Positions 16,171 to 24,262 of a stretch of DNA of 33,827 nucleotides are shown here, piece after piece (the stretch's first letter is position 1; every line of letters starts with the position of its first letter). Both the position numbers and the translations under genes were made by a program. Where the stretch lies: the NCBI GenBank assembly GCA_002390825.1, contig DGQR01000188.1:556-34382 (forward strand), written 5' to 3'. This DNA is from Rhodoferax sp. UBA4409 (GTDB taxonomy: Bacteria > Pseudomonadota > Gammaproteobacteria > Burkholderiales > Burkholderiaceae_C). Below the pieces are notes generated by a model. It had not been told where the DNA came from. It searched no databases and was given only the letters and a program-made list of their open reading frames with translations.

Positions 16171-16964
16171 GCGGCGCTCAGGGTGCCGCGGCGGAGCTCA
16201 TCCGGCGTGGTGCCCATTAGCTTCTTGAACATGGCAATGAAGGCCGAGGCGCTGCCGTAGCCCAGATCCAGCGCAATCGTCTCCACTGTCTGGCCTGCCT
16301 CCAGCATGGGCATGGCCCGCACCACCCGCAGGCGCTGGCGCCACTCGGCAAACGGCATGCCCAAGTCGCGCTGGCAGCGGCGCATCAGGGTGCGCTCGGT
16401 GCTGTGGACTGCGTGGGCCAGCTCGGGGAGCGAGCGGTTGTCGCCGGGGTGGGCTTGCAGCAGCCGCAGCACGGCGCCCAGCGCCGGATCGTCAGAGCCG
16501 GGCAGGTAGCTGCCCGCCCGGGGTGCGAGGGTGAGCTGGTCGAGCAGCACTTTGAGCAAGCGGGCTTCAGGCCCCGACACCGCACTGCCGGCTGGTTGCA
16601 AGCGCAGGTGTTCCAGCATGGCCCGTACCAAGGGGCTCACCGTGAGTGCGCAGGGCTCTGCTGGCAAGGGGCGGCACAAGGCGGTAGACACATACAAAGA
16701 GCAGTGGTGTGCCGCTTTGCGGTTCAGGCCCACATGCTCCAAGTGGGGCGGCAGCCAGATGCCGTACTGCGGCGGCGCCAGGAAATGGTGGCCTTGCACT
16801 TTGACCTCCATCACGCCGCTGAAGGAATACACAAATTCGCCCCAGGCGTGCTGGTGCTCGGGGTAGAGCCCGTGGTCCGGCACATAGGCGCTGCGGAACA
16901 TGACCGGTGCCGGCAGGGTGGGGCTGGTGAGGGGGATGTCCAGCTTGGGGCGCAGGATGGGCAT
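16167..16964 (-). CDS. AraC family transcriptional regulator (cupin type)
   Basis: A 265-residue protein with a short N-terminal cupin (YPEHQHAWGEFVYSFSGVME, then PPQYGIWLPPHLEHVG) and a C-terminal AraC DNA-binding domain (about 170-260: LPELAHAVHSTERTLMRRCQ, ALDLGYGSASAFIAMFKK, GTTPDELR). This compact layout is that of regulators which control a divergent transporter gene. Divergence from the DMT exporter at 17060 fits that role: it probably senses a small molecule that the exporter removes. Its stop overlaps the stop of the AraC gene on the plus strand by 2 bases within CTAG. Confidence 0.9.
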   Translation of the reverse strand: MPILRPKLDIPLTSPTLPAPVMFRSAYVPDHGLYPEHQHAWGEFVYSFSGVMEVKVQGHHFLAPPQYGIWLPPHLEHVGLNRKAAHHCSLYVSTALCRPLPAEPCALTVSPLVRAMLEHLRLQPAGSAVSGPEARLLKVLLDQLTLAPRAGSYLPGSDDPALGAVLRLLQAHPGDNRSLPELAHAVHSTERTLMRRCQRDLGMPFAEWRQRLRVVRAMPMLEAGQTVETIALDLGYGSASAFIAMFKKLMGTTPDELRRGTLSAA

Positions 16965-17059
16965 GCTTGTCCGCTATGGCGTATGGCTTGTCATCTTTTC
17001 ACTATATCAATGAAAGCCGTCAGCTGAATAATCGGTCGATTGATAGGTATGGGAGAGTT
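16965..17059. promoter_or_regulatory. Divergent promoter region, AraC regulator / DMT exporter
   Basis: These 95 bases must contain both promoters and probably the regulator's own site. A palindrome AATCG-GT-CGATT lies at 17030-17041, 18 bases before the exporter ATG, and is the best operator candidate. The ribosome binding site GGGAGAG is at 17051-17057. Confidence 0.45.
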
Positions 17060-18022
17060 ATGGATACGCGCAAACCGGTGGATGGGTCCGCCGTCCTGTT
17101 GATGATGGTCTTGTGTGCCACCTGGGGCATGCAGCAGGTGGTGCTCAAAGCCACGGCGGCGGATATTGCACCGGTCATGCAAATTGCCCTGCGGTCCGGC
17201 GTGGCGGCCCTTTTGGTGGGCTTGGTGATGTGGTGGCGTGGCGAGTCCATGTCGCTGCGCGATGGAACCCTGGTGCCGGGCTTGGCGGTCGGTGTGTTTT
17301 TTGCCACGGAGTTTTTGCTGGTGGCCGAAGGCCTGCGCCACACCAGTGCGTCGCACATGGTCGTGTTTTTGTACACCGCTCCGATTTTTGCAGCGCTGGG
17401 TTTGCACTGGCGGATTCCGGCAGAGCGCCTGAGTGGTTTGCAGTGGAGCGGTATCGCGATTGCCTTTGCCGGTATTGCCATGACCTTCTTGGGCCGTGGG
17501 CACGGCGCTGCCACCGGTGCCGCTGCCACCGGTGCCACTGCAATGGGCAGCACTTTGTGGGGCGACTTCTTGGGGGTGCTCGCCGCTATTGCCTGGGCAG
17601 CCACGACCGTGGTGGTGCGCTGCTCCAGCCTTGCCAAAGCCCAGCCTTCCAAAACCTTGCAATACCAATTGGTGATGGCATTCGGGGTGTTGCTGTGCGC
17701 TGCCTGGATGTCGGGGCAGGCCCAGGTGAACTTCACACCTCGCGTGTGGGCCAGCCTTGCGTTTCACGCGGTGGTGGTGTCGTTTGCCAGCTTTCTGGCC
17801 TGGTTCTGGTTGTTACGCCACTACCTGGCGTCTCGGCTGGGTGTGTTCTCGTTCATGACGCCCTTGTTCGGCATGTTGTTTGGTGCCTGGTTGCTCGATG
17901 AGCCGATCGAGGCGGGCTTTCTGGTCGGTGCGATTCCGGTGTTGGTGGGCATCGTGCTCGTGAGCGCAGGCCCATGGTTAGGGCAGATCTGGGCAGACAC
18001 CTTCAAGGCCCGTACGCGTTAA
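17060..18022 (+). CDS. DMT superfamily (EamA) transporter
   Basis: A 320-residue inner-membrane protein with about ten membrane segments in two EamA repeats (LLMMVLCATWGMQQVVLKAT at the start; second repeat from about residue 170). The ATG at 17060 is preceded by GGGAGAG; an upstream extension of the frame to 16967 lies in the promoter region and is rejected. The loop between the halves contains a 15-bp tandem duplication (17507-17536) coding for AATGAAATGAT. The gene is probably regulated by the divergent AraC protein. The exported substrate is unknown. Confidence 0.9.
   Translation: MDTRKPVDGSAVLLMMVLCATWGMQQVVLKATAADIAPVMQIALRSGVAALLVGLVMWWRGESMSLRDGTLVPGLAVGVFFATEFLLVAEGLRHTSASHMVVFLYTAPIFAALGLHWRIPAERLSGLQWSGIAIAFAGIAMTFLGRGHGAATGAAATGATAMGSTLWGDFLGVLAAIAWAATTVVVRCSSLAKAQPSKTLQYQLVMAFGVLLCAAWMSGQAQVNFTPRVWASLAFHAVVVSFASFLAWFWLLRHYLASRLGVFSFMTPLFGMLFGAWLLDEPIEAGFLVGAIPVLVGIVLVSAGPWLGQIWADTFKARTR
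17507..17536 (+). repeat. 15-bp tandem duplication inside DMT exporter gene
   Basis: Two identical adjacent copies of GCTGCCACCGGTGCC (17507-17521 and 17522-17536) encode a small Ala/Thr/Gly-rich repeat in a loop between membrane segments. In-frame gain or loss would be tolerated, so the loop length may vary between strains. Confidence 0.85.
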
Positions 18023-18243
18023 TCGCCCGGGGCGGCGAGGGAAAACCTGTCTTGGTTTTGCCACGCAGCAGTCATAGACTGGCAGGCCTGCGTGGCGGGC
18101 GCAAACTTTACAGATGCTTTGCATCCTGGTCGGATTTAATCCGGTGAGTTCGCGTCTCAGCAACCTATGATTAAAAATGAAGGCCGAACGCCCGCGTTTG
18201 TGCTGTTCTCCCTCCAACCTGCCCCCTTGTTGTTGCCCTGCCC
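18023..18243. promoter_or_regulatory. Intergenic region before the RND efflux operon
   Basis: No gene is supported in these 221 bases. A stem AAAACC/GGTTTT (18042-18059) and a 9-bp inverted repeat GCCACGCAG/CTGCGTGGC (18060-18068, 18088-18096) follow the exporter gene and may end its transcript. Further on, a perfect palindrome CGGATT-T-AATCCG (18131-18143) is a candidate operator for the efflux operon. The efflux ATG at 18244 has no visible Shine-Dalgarno sequence. Confidence 0.45.
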
Positions 18244-19503
18244 ATGAAATTTCATCGTGCCAAAGTTGTGCTGGCGTGCTCTGCGCTGCCCTTGTTGATG
18301 TGGGGTTGCTCCGGCAAGTCCGAGACTGCTTCTACCGCTCCCGCAACCGCCGCCTCCGGCGCAGCCGGCCCGGCTGCCGCACCGGCGAGTGCTGCAGCCA
18401 GCGCACCGGCCGGTGGCCCGGCATCGGTGACTACCGTGAAGGCCCAGAAAAAAGACCTCAACGTCACCCTCAAGGCCAGTGGCACCGTGGTGCCACTCAA
18501 TGTGGTCGATGTGCGCACCCAGATGAACAGCACCATCAAAAGCGTGCATTTTAAAGAAGGGCAGTTCGTCAAGGCGGGGCAGTTGCTGTTCACCCTGGAC
18601 GCCCGCAGCGACGAGGCCAATGTGGCCAAGGCCGCCGCCCAGTTGGCCAAAGACAATGTGTCACTGGCCGACGCCAAGCGCCAGTTTGAGCGCGCCAAGC
18701 AGTTGTTTGCGCAAAACTTTATTTCCCAAGGGTCGGTCGATACGGCCCAAGCGCTGGTCGACAGTGTGAATGCCACGGTAGTGGCCGACCAGGCCGCGCT
18801 GGATGCGGCCAAAGTCGCCTTGTCGTATTCCCGCATCGTGGCGCCGGCGTCCGGCCGTGCCGGTGCGGTCAATGTCTTTGTGGGCAGCGCAGTGCAGGTG
18901 AATGTGACCAGTTTGGTCACCATCACCCAATTGGACCCGGTGGGCATTCAGTTCAGTATTCCCCAGCGCAACCTGAGCGACGCGCTCGCCGCATTGAAGG
19001 AGGGCGCCTCGGTCAAGGCCACGCTGGCTGATGGCGGCGGCACCTTCAAGGGCAAGTTGCAGTTTGTGGACAGCGCCGTAGACGCGAGCTCGGGCGCCGT
19101 GAAGGCCAAGGCAGTGTTCGCCAACGCCGACAACAAGCTCTGGCCTGGCGCATTTGCCGAAGTGCAGCAAACCATTGCCAGCATTCCCGATGCGGTGGTG
19201 ATTCCTGTTGCCTCCATCGTGCAAGGCGCACGCGGCACTATTGTGTATGTGGTGGAAGACGGCAAAGCGGTGCTCAAACCGATCAAGCTGGTGTATTCCG
19301 AAGCGGGCGACGCCGCAGTGACCGGTATCAAAGCCGGTGATGCAGTGGTGCAAGAAGGCAAACAAAACCTGCGGCCCAATGTGCCGGTGGTGGAGCGTGC
19401 CAAAGAGAGCCCGGAGGGTAAAGGCAAGCCCAAAGACGGCGACGCCAAAGCCCCGGATGCCAAGCCCGCCGCCAGTGACGCCGCCAAGCCCGCTACACCA
19501 TGA
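18244..19503 (+). CDS. RND efflux periplasmic adaptor (membrane fusion lipoprotein)
   Basis: A 419-residue MdtA/AcrA-type adaptor. A lipoprotein signal ends in LMWGC (Cys22), followed by an Ala/Pro/Ser-rich linker to about residue 60. The barrel-sandwich hybrid domain halves are VVPLNVVDVRTQMNSTIKSV and SYSRIVAPASGRAGAVNVFV, flanking a helical hairpin (about 120-195); beta-barrel and membrane-proximal domains follow. The tail (about 385-419) is a Lys/Ala/Pro/Asp-rich low-complexity extension. It would bridge the inner-membrane pump encoded next and an outer-membrane channel. The stop overlaps the pump ATG (ATGA at 19500-19503). Confidence 0.93.
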   Translation: MKFHRAKVVLACSALPLLMWGCSGKSETASTAPATAASGAAGPAAAPASAAASAPAGGPASVTTVKAQKKDLNVTLKASGTVVPLNVVDVRTQMNSTIKSVHFKEGQFVKAGQLLFTLDARSDEANVAKAAAQLAKDNVSLADAKRQFERAKQLFAQNFISQGSVDTAQALVDSVNATVVADQAALDAAKVALSYSRIVAPASGRAGAVNVFVGSAVQVNVTSLVTITQLDPVGIQFSIPQRNLSDALAALKEGASVKATLADGGGTFKGKLQFVDSAVDASSGAVKAKAVFANADNKLWPGAFAEVQQTIASIPDAVVIPVASIVQGARGTIVYVVEDGKAVLKPIKLVYSEAGDAAVTGIKAGDAVVQEGKQNLRPNVPVVERAKESPEGKGKPKDGDAKAPDAKPAASDAAKPATP

Positions 19504-22500
19504 ACATCTCTGAACATTTCATCCGCCGTCCGGTGATGACGGTGTTACTCAACCTCGCCATCGTGATGGCGGGGGTGATCGGGTTTCGCAGCATTCCGGT
19601 AGCGGCCTTGCCGAGTTACGACACGCCGGTGATCAACGTCTCGGCGTCTCTCGCCGGTGCGAGCCCGGAGACCATGGCGACATCGGTGGCGCTGCCGCTT
19701 GAAAAGCAATTCCAGACGGTACCGGGCCTCAAAACCATTAGCTCCACCAGCACGCTGGGTAGTACCTCGCTCACGCTGGAGTTTGAAGAGTCCCGCAATA
19801 TCGATGCGGCGGCTGTCGACGTGCAAGCGGCTTTGCTGCGCGCGCAGCGTGCCTTGCCCTCTGACATGACCAACCCGCCGTCGTACCGCAAGGTGAACCC
19901 TGCGGACGCCCCGGTCTTGCTGGTGGCTTTGCAGTCCCCCTCGCTGTCGCCAGCTGAGTTGCAGGACTACGCAGAGCATTTGATCGTGCCGACTCTTTCT
20001 ACTGTGAGCGGTGTAGCGCAGGTCAACGTGTTCGGCTCCAAGCGCTACGCGGTGCGGGTGCGCGTGCAGCCGCAGGCGCTGGCTGCCCGCAACATCGGGC
20101 TGGATGAAATCAGCGCGGCCCTGAGAGCGGCCAACGTGAATACACCGGTGGGTACCCTGGAAGGCCCCAAGCAGACGCTGGTGCTCCAGGCCAACAAGCA
20201 ACTGCGCAATGCGTCCGAATTTGCCGATCTGATTGTGAGCACCAAGGGCGGCAACCCGGTGCGCCTGCGCGATGTGGCCAAGGTAGAAGACAGCCTGGAA
20301 ACACTCCGTAGCTGGGCCACCCTGAATGGCGAGCCCTCTATTACCCTGGCGGTGCAACGCCAGCCGGGCGCCAACACGGTGCAGGTGGTGGACTCCATCC
20401 GCGCGGCATTGCCTGCCCTGCAAACCCAGATGCCGGCCTCGGTGAAGATGACGCCGGTGAACGACCGCTCTTTGTCGGTGCGGGAAGCCTTGCACGACGT
20501 CACGCTCACCCTGATCGGCACCATCATTTTGGTGGTGCTGGTGATCTTTTTGTTTTTGCGTCGTTTTGTGGCCACCGTCATTCCGGCCTTGTCGTTGCCC
20601 GTGTCGCTGGTTGGTGCGGTGGCGTTGCTCTGGGGCCTGAACTACAGCCTCGACAACATCTCGCTCTTGGGTCTGACGCTCGCAGTCGGCCTGGTGGTGG
20701 ACGACGCCATTGTGGTGCTGGAGAACATCATCCGCCACGTGGAGAAGGGTGAGAACGCGTTTCAGGCAGCCTTGCGCGGTGCGCGCGAAGTGGGCTTCAC
20801 CATTATTTCGATCTCGGTGTCGCTGATCGCGGTGTTCATTCCCATCTTTTTCATGCCCGGCGTGATCGGCTTGTTGTTCCACGAGTTTGCGGTGGTGGTG
20901 GGCCTGTCGATTGTGGTGTCGGCGTTTGTGTCGCTGACCCTGGTGCCCATGCTGGCCAGCCGCTTTTTGAAAGATGAGGCGCACATGAAGCGCCCCGGTG
21001 TCGTGGTGCGCAGCTTTGAGCGTGCCTTCAACGCCACCTTGGCCGGCTACACCCGCATGCTGGACCTCGCCTTGGCCCACCGCTGGGTGATTTTGGCCAT
21101 TGCGCTGTCTACCTTCGTTGCCACTGCCTGGCTGTTGCAGGTGATCCCGAAAGGATTTTTCCCGGAAGAAGATATCGGTCAAATTCAGGTCACGACCGAG
21201 GCGGCAGAAGACACCTCGTTCACCGCCATGGTGGCCCTGCAAGAGCGGGCGGCTGAAATCATCCGCAAAGACCCGAACGTGGCGGTGGTCAGCTCATTCA
21301 ACGGGGGAGGCGGTGCGCAAAACACCGGTCGCATGTTTGTGACACTCAAGCCCCAGTCTGAACGCGAGCCGATGAAAAAAGTGGTCGAAGGCCTGCGCAA
21401 GAAATTGCGGGGCGTGGCCGGTATCAACGTGTTCATGCGCCCCACTCAAAACTTGCAGCTTGGCGGTCGCCAGAGCAAGGCGCAGTACCAGTACATCTTG
21501 CAGAGCATCCGGGCGGACGAGCTCAGCACCTGGGCCCAGAAGCTCCAAGAAAAGCTGCGCTCTGACCCGATGTTCCGCGACGTGACCAGCGACTCGCAAT
21601 TGCGCGGCTTGCAGGCGCAACTCAAAATTGACCGTGACCGCGCCAACTCTTTGGGCGTGTCGGTTGACAGCATCCGCACGGCCCTGTTCAGTGCGTTCGG
21701 TGAGCGCCAGGTGTCCACCATTTACCTGCCAACCGACAGCTACCAAGTCATCATGGAAGTCGCCCCCGAGGCCAAGCAGGACGAATCTGCCATCAACGGC
21801 ATTTACGTACGCTCCAGTAACGGCGGGCTGGTGCCCCTGAGCAGCTTTACTACGGTGGAGCGCTCGGTAGGCCCGACCTCGATCAACCACGTGGGCCAAC
21901 TGCAAGCGGTGACCGTGTCGTTCAACTTGGCGCCCGGTGCCGCATTGGGCGATGCCACTGCCAAGATCGATGCAGCCCGCGAGGCTATCCAGATGCCAAG
22001 CTCCATCATCAGCAGCTATGGCGGCGATGCCGCGGTGTTCAAAAACTCGCAAGGCAGCCAGGCCATCCTGATCATTGCGGCGCTGCTCGTGATTTACGTC
22101 TTGCTGGGGGTGCTGTACGAGAGCTATATCCACCCCATCACCATCCTGGCCGGCCTGCCTTCAGCAGCCACTGGCGCGCTGGCGACGCTGATGTTTTTCG
22201 GTCAGGACTTGACCCTGATTGCCACCATCGGCTTGGTCTTGCTCATCGGGATTGTGAAGAAAAACGCGATCATGATGATCGACTTTGCGCTCGATGCGCA
22301 GCGTCATATGGGCATGACGCCGGCAGAGGCGATTCGCGAGGCTTGTATCTTGCGCTTCCGCCCGATCATGATGACCACGCTGGCCGCGCTCATGGGGGCT
22401 TTGCCGATTGCCCTTGGCATCGGCGCCGGCGCTGAGCTGCGTCAGCCCTTGGGCTTGGCAGTGGTGGGCGGCCTGATTTTTTCGCAGGCCATCACCTTGT

Positions 22501-22589
22501 TCATCACGCCGGTGCTTTACCTGCTGCTCGAACGCTTTAGCGGCACCGGCCCCATAGTGACGCCAGAGGCCGCTCAGGTCGAGGTTTAA
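19500..22589 (+). CDS. RND multidrug efflux permease (HAE1/MdtB-C-like)
   Basis: A 1029-residue proton-driven pump, the usual length for the family. The N-terminus ISEHFIRRPVMTVLLNLAIV is the first membrane helix; two large periplasmic loops and twelve membrane helices follow. The proton-relay Asp pair is D401-D402 (GLVVDDAIVVLEN), and the TM10 lysine segment GIVKKNAIMMIDF is intact. It overlaps the adaptor gene, so the two are made together. No TolC-type channel gene is present in the window, so an outer-membrane partner must come from elsewhere. The substrate range cannot be inferred. The stop shares TTAA with the stop of terC on the other strand. Confidence 0.95.
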   Translation: MNISEHFIRRPVMTVLLNLAIVMAGVIGFRSIPVAALPSYDTPVINVSASLAGASPETMATSVALPLEKQFQTVPGLKTISSTSTLGSTSLTLEFEESRNIDAAAVDVQAALLRAQRALPSDMTNPPSYRKVNPADAPVLLVALQSPSLSPAELQDYAEHLIVPTLSTVSGVAQVNVFGSKRYAVRVRVQPQALAARNIGLDEISAALRAANVNTPVGTLEGPKQTLVLQANKQLRNASEFADLIVSTKGGNPVRLRDVAKVEDSLETLRSWATLNGEPSITLAVQRQPGANTVQVVDSIRAALPALQTQMPASVKMTPVNDRSLSVREALHDVTLTLIGTIILVVLVIFLFLRRFVATVIPALSLPVSLVGAVALLWGLNYSLDNISLLGLTLAVGLVVDDAIVVLENIIRHVEKGENAFQAALRGAREVGFTIISISVSLIAVFIPIFFMPGVIGLLFHEFAVVVGLSIVVSAFVSLTLVPMLASRFLKDEAHMKRPGVVVRSFERAFNATLAGYTRMLDLALAHRWVILAIALSTFVATAWLLQVIPKGFFPEEDIGQIQVTTEAAEDTSFTAMVALQERAAEIIRKDPNVAVVSSFNGGGGAQNTGRMFVTLKPQSEREPMKKVVEGLRKKLRGVAGINVFMRPTQNLQLGGRQSKAQYQYILQSIRADELSTWAQKLQEKLRSDPMFRDVTSDSQLRGLQAQLKIDRDRANSLGVSVDSIRTALFSAFGERQVSTIYLPTDSYQVIMEVAPEAKQDESAINGIYVRSSNGGLVPLSSFTTVERSVGPTSINHVGQLQAVTVSFNLAPGAALGDATAKIDAAREAIQMPSSIISSYGGDAAVFKNSQGSQAILIIAALLVIYVLLGVLYESYIHPITILAGLPSAATGALATLMFFGQDLTLIATIGLVLLIGIVKKNAIMMIDFALDAQRHMGMTPAEAIREACILRFRPIMMTTLAALMGALPIALGIGAGAELRQPLGLAVVGGLIFSQAITLFITPVLYLLLERFSGTGPIVTPEAAQVEV

Positions 22590-23335
22590 GAACCCGTCTG
22601 GGCCTTGCGCTTGCCGCGGGCCCGGATGTTCAAGGCTTCCACCGCCAGCGAGAAAGCCATGGCAGCGTAGATATAGCCCTTGGGGATTTCCTGGTCAAAC
22701 GCTTCTGCGGTGAGCGCCATGCCCACCATGACCAGGAACGCCAAGGCCAGCACCTTGACCGACGGGTGGCGGTCCACAAACTCTCCAATCGGCTTGGCAG
22801 CCACCAGCATCACACCGACCGACACCACCACGGCGGCGACCATCACGCTGATCTGGTCGACCATGCCGACTGCGGTGATCACCGAGTCCAGTGAAAACAC
22901 AATATCAATGATGGCAATTTGGCCGATGATGGACCAGAACAGTTTGGTGCCGGCGGCCTTCATGACCGCGTCTTCGGTGGCGGCGGGGGCGTGTTCGTCG
23001 CGGGCTTCTACTTCCACAAAAATCTCGTGCGAGGCTTTGTAGAGCAAAAACAGCCCGCCGGCGAGCAACACCAAGTCCCGGCCGCTGAAGCCCTTGCCGG
23101 CCACGCTGAACAAGTCTTCGGTCAGGCCCATGACCCAGCTCAGCGAAAACAGCAACAGCAGGCGCGACACCATCGCAAAGCCCAGGCCGAGGCGGCGTGC
23201 CTTGTCCCGCATGTGGGGTGGCAGGCGCCCGACCAGAATCGAGATGAAGATGATGTTGTCGATGCCCAGCACGATTTCCAGTGCTGTCAGCATGGCAAAC
23301 GCAATCCAGACGTTCGGGTCGCTCAAAAATTCCAT
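22586..23335 (-). CDS. TerC family integral membrane protein
   Basis: A 249-residue membrane protein with about seven hydrophobic segments. The family's conserved acidic membrane motifs are LEIVLGIDNIIFISIL (near residue 20-35) and IIDIVFSLDSVITAVGM (about 140-160). TerC proteins are linked to tellurite resistance and, in better studied members, to manganese export during membrane protein metalation. The start is the ATG at 23335 with GAGGACA upstream; a longer frame to 23452 is not supported. The gene is divergent from the isomerase gene and tail to tail with the RND pump. Confidence 0.92.
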   Translation of the reverse strand: MEFLSDPNVWIAFAMLTALEIVLGIDNIIFISILVGRLPPHMRDKARRLGLGFAMVSRLLLLFSLSWVMGLTEDLFSVAGKGFSGRDLVLLAGGLFLLYKASHEIFVEVEARDEHAPAATEDAVMKAAGTKLFWSIIGQIAIIDIVFSLDSVITAVGMVDQISVMVAAVVVSVGVMLVAAKPIGEFVDRHPSVKVLALAFLVMVGMALTAEAFDQEIPKGYIYAAMAFSLAVEALNIRARGKRKAQTGS

Positions 23336-23432
23336 GGTCTTGTCCTCGTAATAAGAAGGTTGTTCTGGCCGCCATCCTAGCCGCTTGGCGTGACCCTGGC
23401 ATCCCCCGGTCGGCCGGTACACTTTCACGGCT

Positions 23433-24245
23433 ATGCCCCGCTTTGCCGCCAACCTTTCGCTGCTCTACAACGAGCACCCCTTTCTGGACCGATTTGCCGC
23501 TGCTGCAGCCGACGGTTTCATGGGGGTCGAGTTTTTGTTTCCATACGCCTTTGCCGAGAAAGAGCTGGCGACACGCTTGCAAACCCATGGCCTGCAACAG
23601 GTGCTGCTCAATGCACCGCCCGGTGATTGGGATGCCGGTGAACGCGGCATTGCCGCACTGCCCGGGCGGGAGGCCGAGTTCCGAGCCGGTTTCGCCCGCG
23701 CGCTGGAATATGCCCATGCCCTCGATTGCCCCCGCATTCACGTGCTCGCCGGCGTGTTGCCGCCCGGTGCAGACTCCGCCGCTTGCCACGCGACCTACCT
23801 GGGCAACTTGCAATGGGCCGCCGCGCAGGCTGCATCTGTGGGCCGTGCGGTGCTGGTGGAGCCGATCAACACCCGCGACTTTCCGGGTTACCTTTTGCAA
23901 ACACAGGCCCAGGCCCACGCCATCGTGCAGGCGGTGGGGGCGCCCAACCTGCAGGTGCAGTTCGACCTGTACCACTGCCAGATCATGGAAGGCGATGTGG
24001 CCACCAAGATCCGCGAATACTTGCCCACCGGGCGCGTCGGTCACTTTCAGATTGCCGGTGTGCCCGGCCGCCACGAGCCCGACGTGGGGGAGTTGAATTA
24101 CCCGTATCTGCTAGACGTGATCGACGAAGTGTCTGCCGTGTGTGGCTGGGACGGCTGGGTGGGCTGCGAATACCGCCCCCGGCGTGGAGTGGTGCCGGGC
24201 GCCACCCGCGAGGGCTTGGGCTGGCTGCAACGCAGATCAGGGTAA
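23433..24245 (+). CDS. hyi: Hydroxypyruvate isomerase family protein
   Basis: A 270-residue TIM-barrel sugar-phosphate-isomerase-like enzyme. Family segments are ANLSLLYNEHPFLDRFAAAA, GVEFLFPY, VEPINTRDFPGYLL (catalytic Glu143), QFDLYHCQIMEGD, GHFQIAGVPGRHEPDVGELN and GCEYRPRRG (Glu246). Members isomerise hydroxypyruvate and tartronate semialdehyde (glyoxylate metabolism) or 2-oxo-tetronates (OtnI). Neither glyoxylate carboligase nor otn kinase genes are adjacent, so the two options cannot be separated. There is no clear ribosome binding site; a possible -10 TACACT is at 23418-23423. Confidence 0.88.
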   Translation: MPRFAANLSLLYNEHPFLDRFAAAAADGFMGVEFLFPYAFAEKELATRLQTHGLQQVLLNAPPGDWDAGERGIAALPGREAEFRAGFARALEYAHALDCPRIHVLAGVLPPGADSAACHATYLGNLQWAAAQAASVGRAVLVEPINTRDFPGYLLQTQAQAHAIVQAVGAPNLQVQFDLYHCQIMEGDVATKIREYLPTGRVGHFQIAGVPGRHEPDVGELNYPYLLDVIDEVSAVCGWDGWVGCEYRPRRGVVPGATREGLGWLQRRSG

Positions 24246-24250
24246 GTCCC

Positions 24251-24262
24251 TAAAATCGGTGG
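24251..24262 (+). promoter_or_regulatory. Probable leaderless -10 element before MYG1 family gene
   Basis: TAAAAT at 24251-24256 is followed by six bases (CGGTGG) and then ATG; there is no Shine-Dalgarno sequence. It is nearly identical to the sequence before the DMT gene at 6386 (TAAGAT, CGGTGC). It begins five bases after the hyi stop, so the downstream pair probably has its own promoter. Confidence 0.5.

Noticed and set aside
19545..21242. 565-codon minus-strand open frame opposite the RND pump
   Set aside because: The His/Arg/Gln-rich translation is typical of antisense reading of a membrane protein gene; the plus strand carries a complete, motif-supported pump.
22905..24074. 389-codon minus-strand open frame across terC start and hyi
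   Set aside because: It overlaps two motif-supported genes in another frame or strand and contains no domain of its own.
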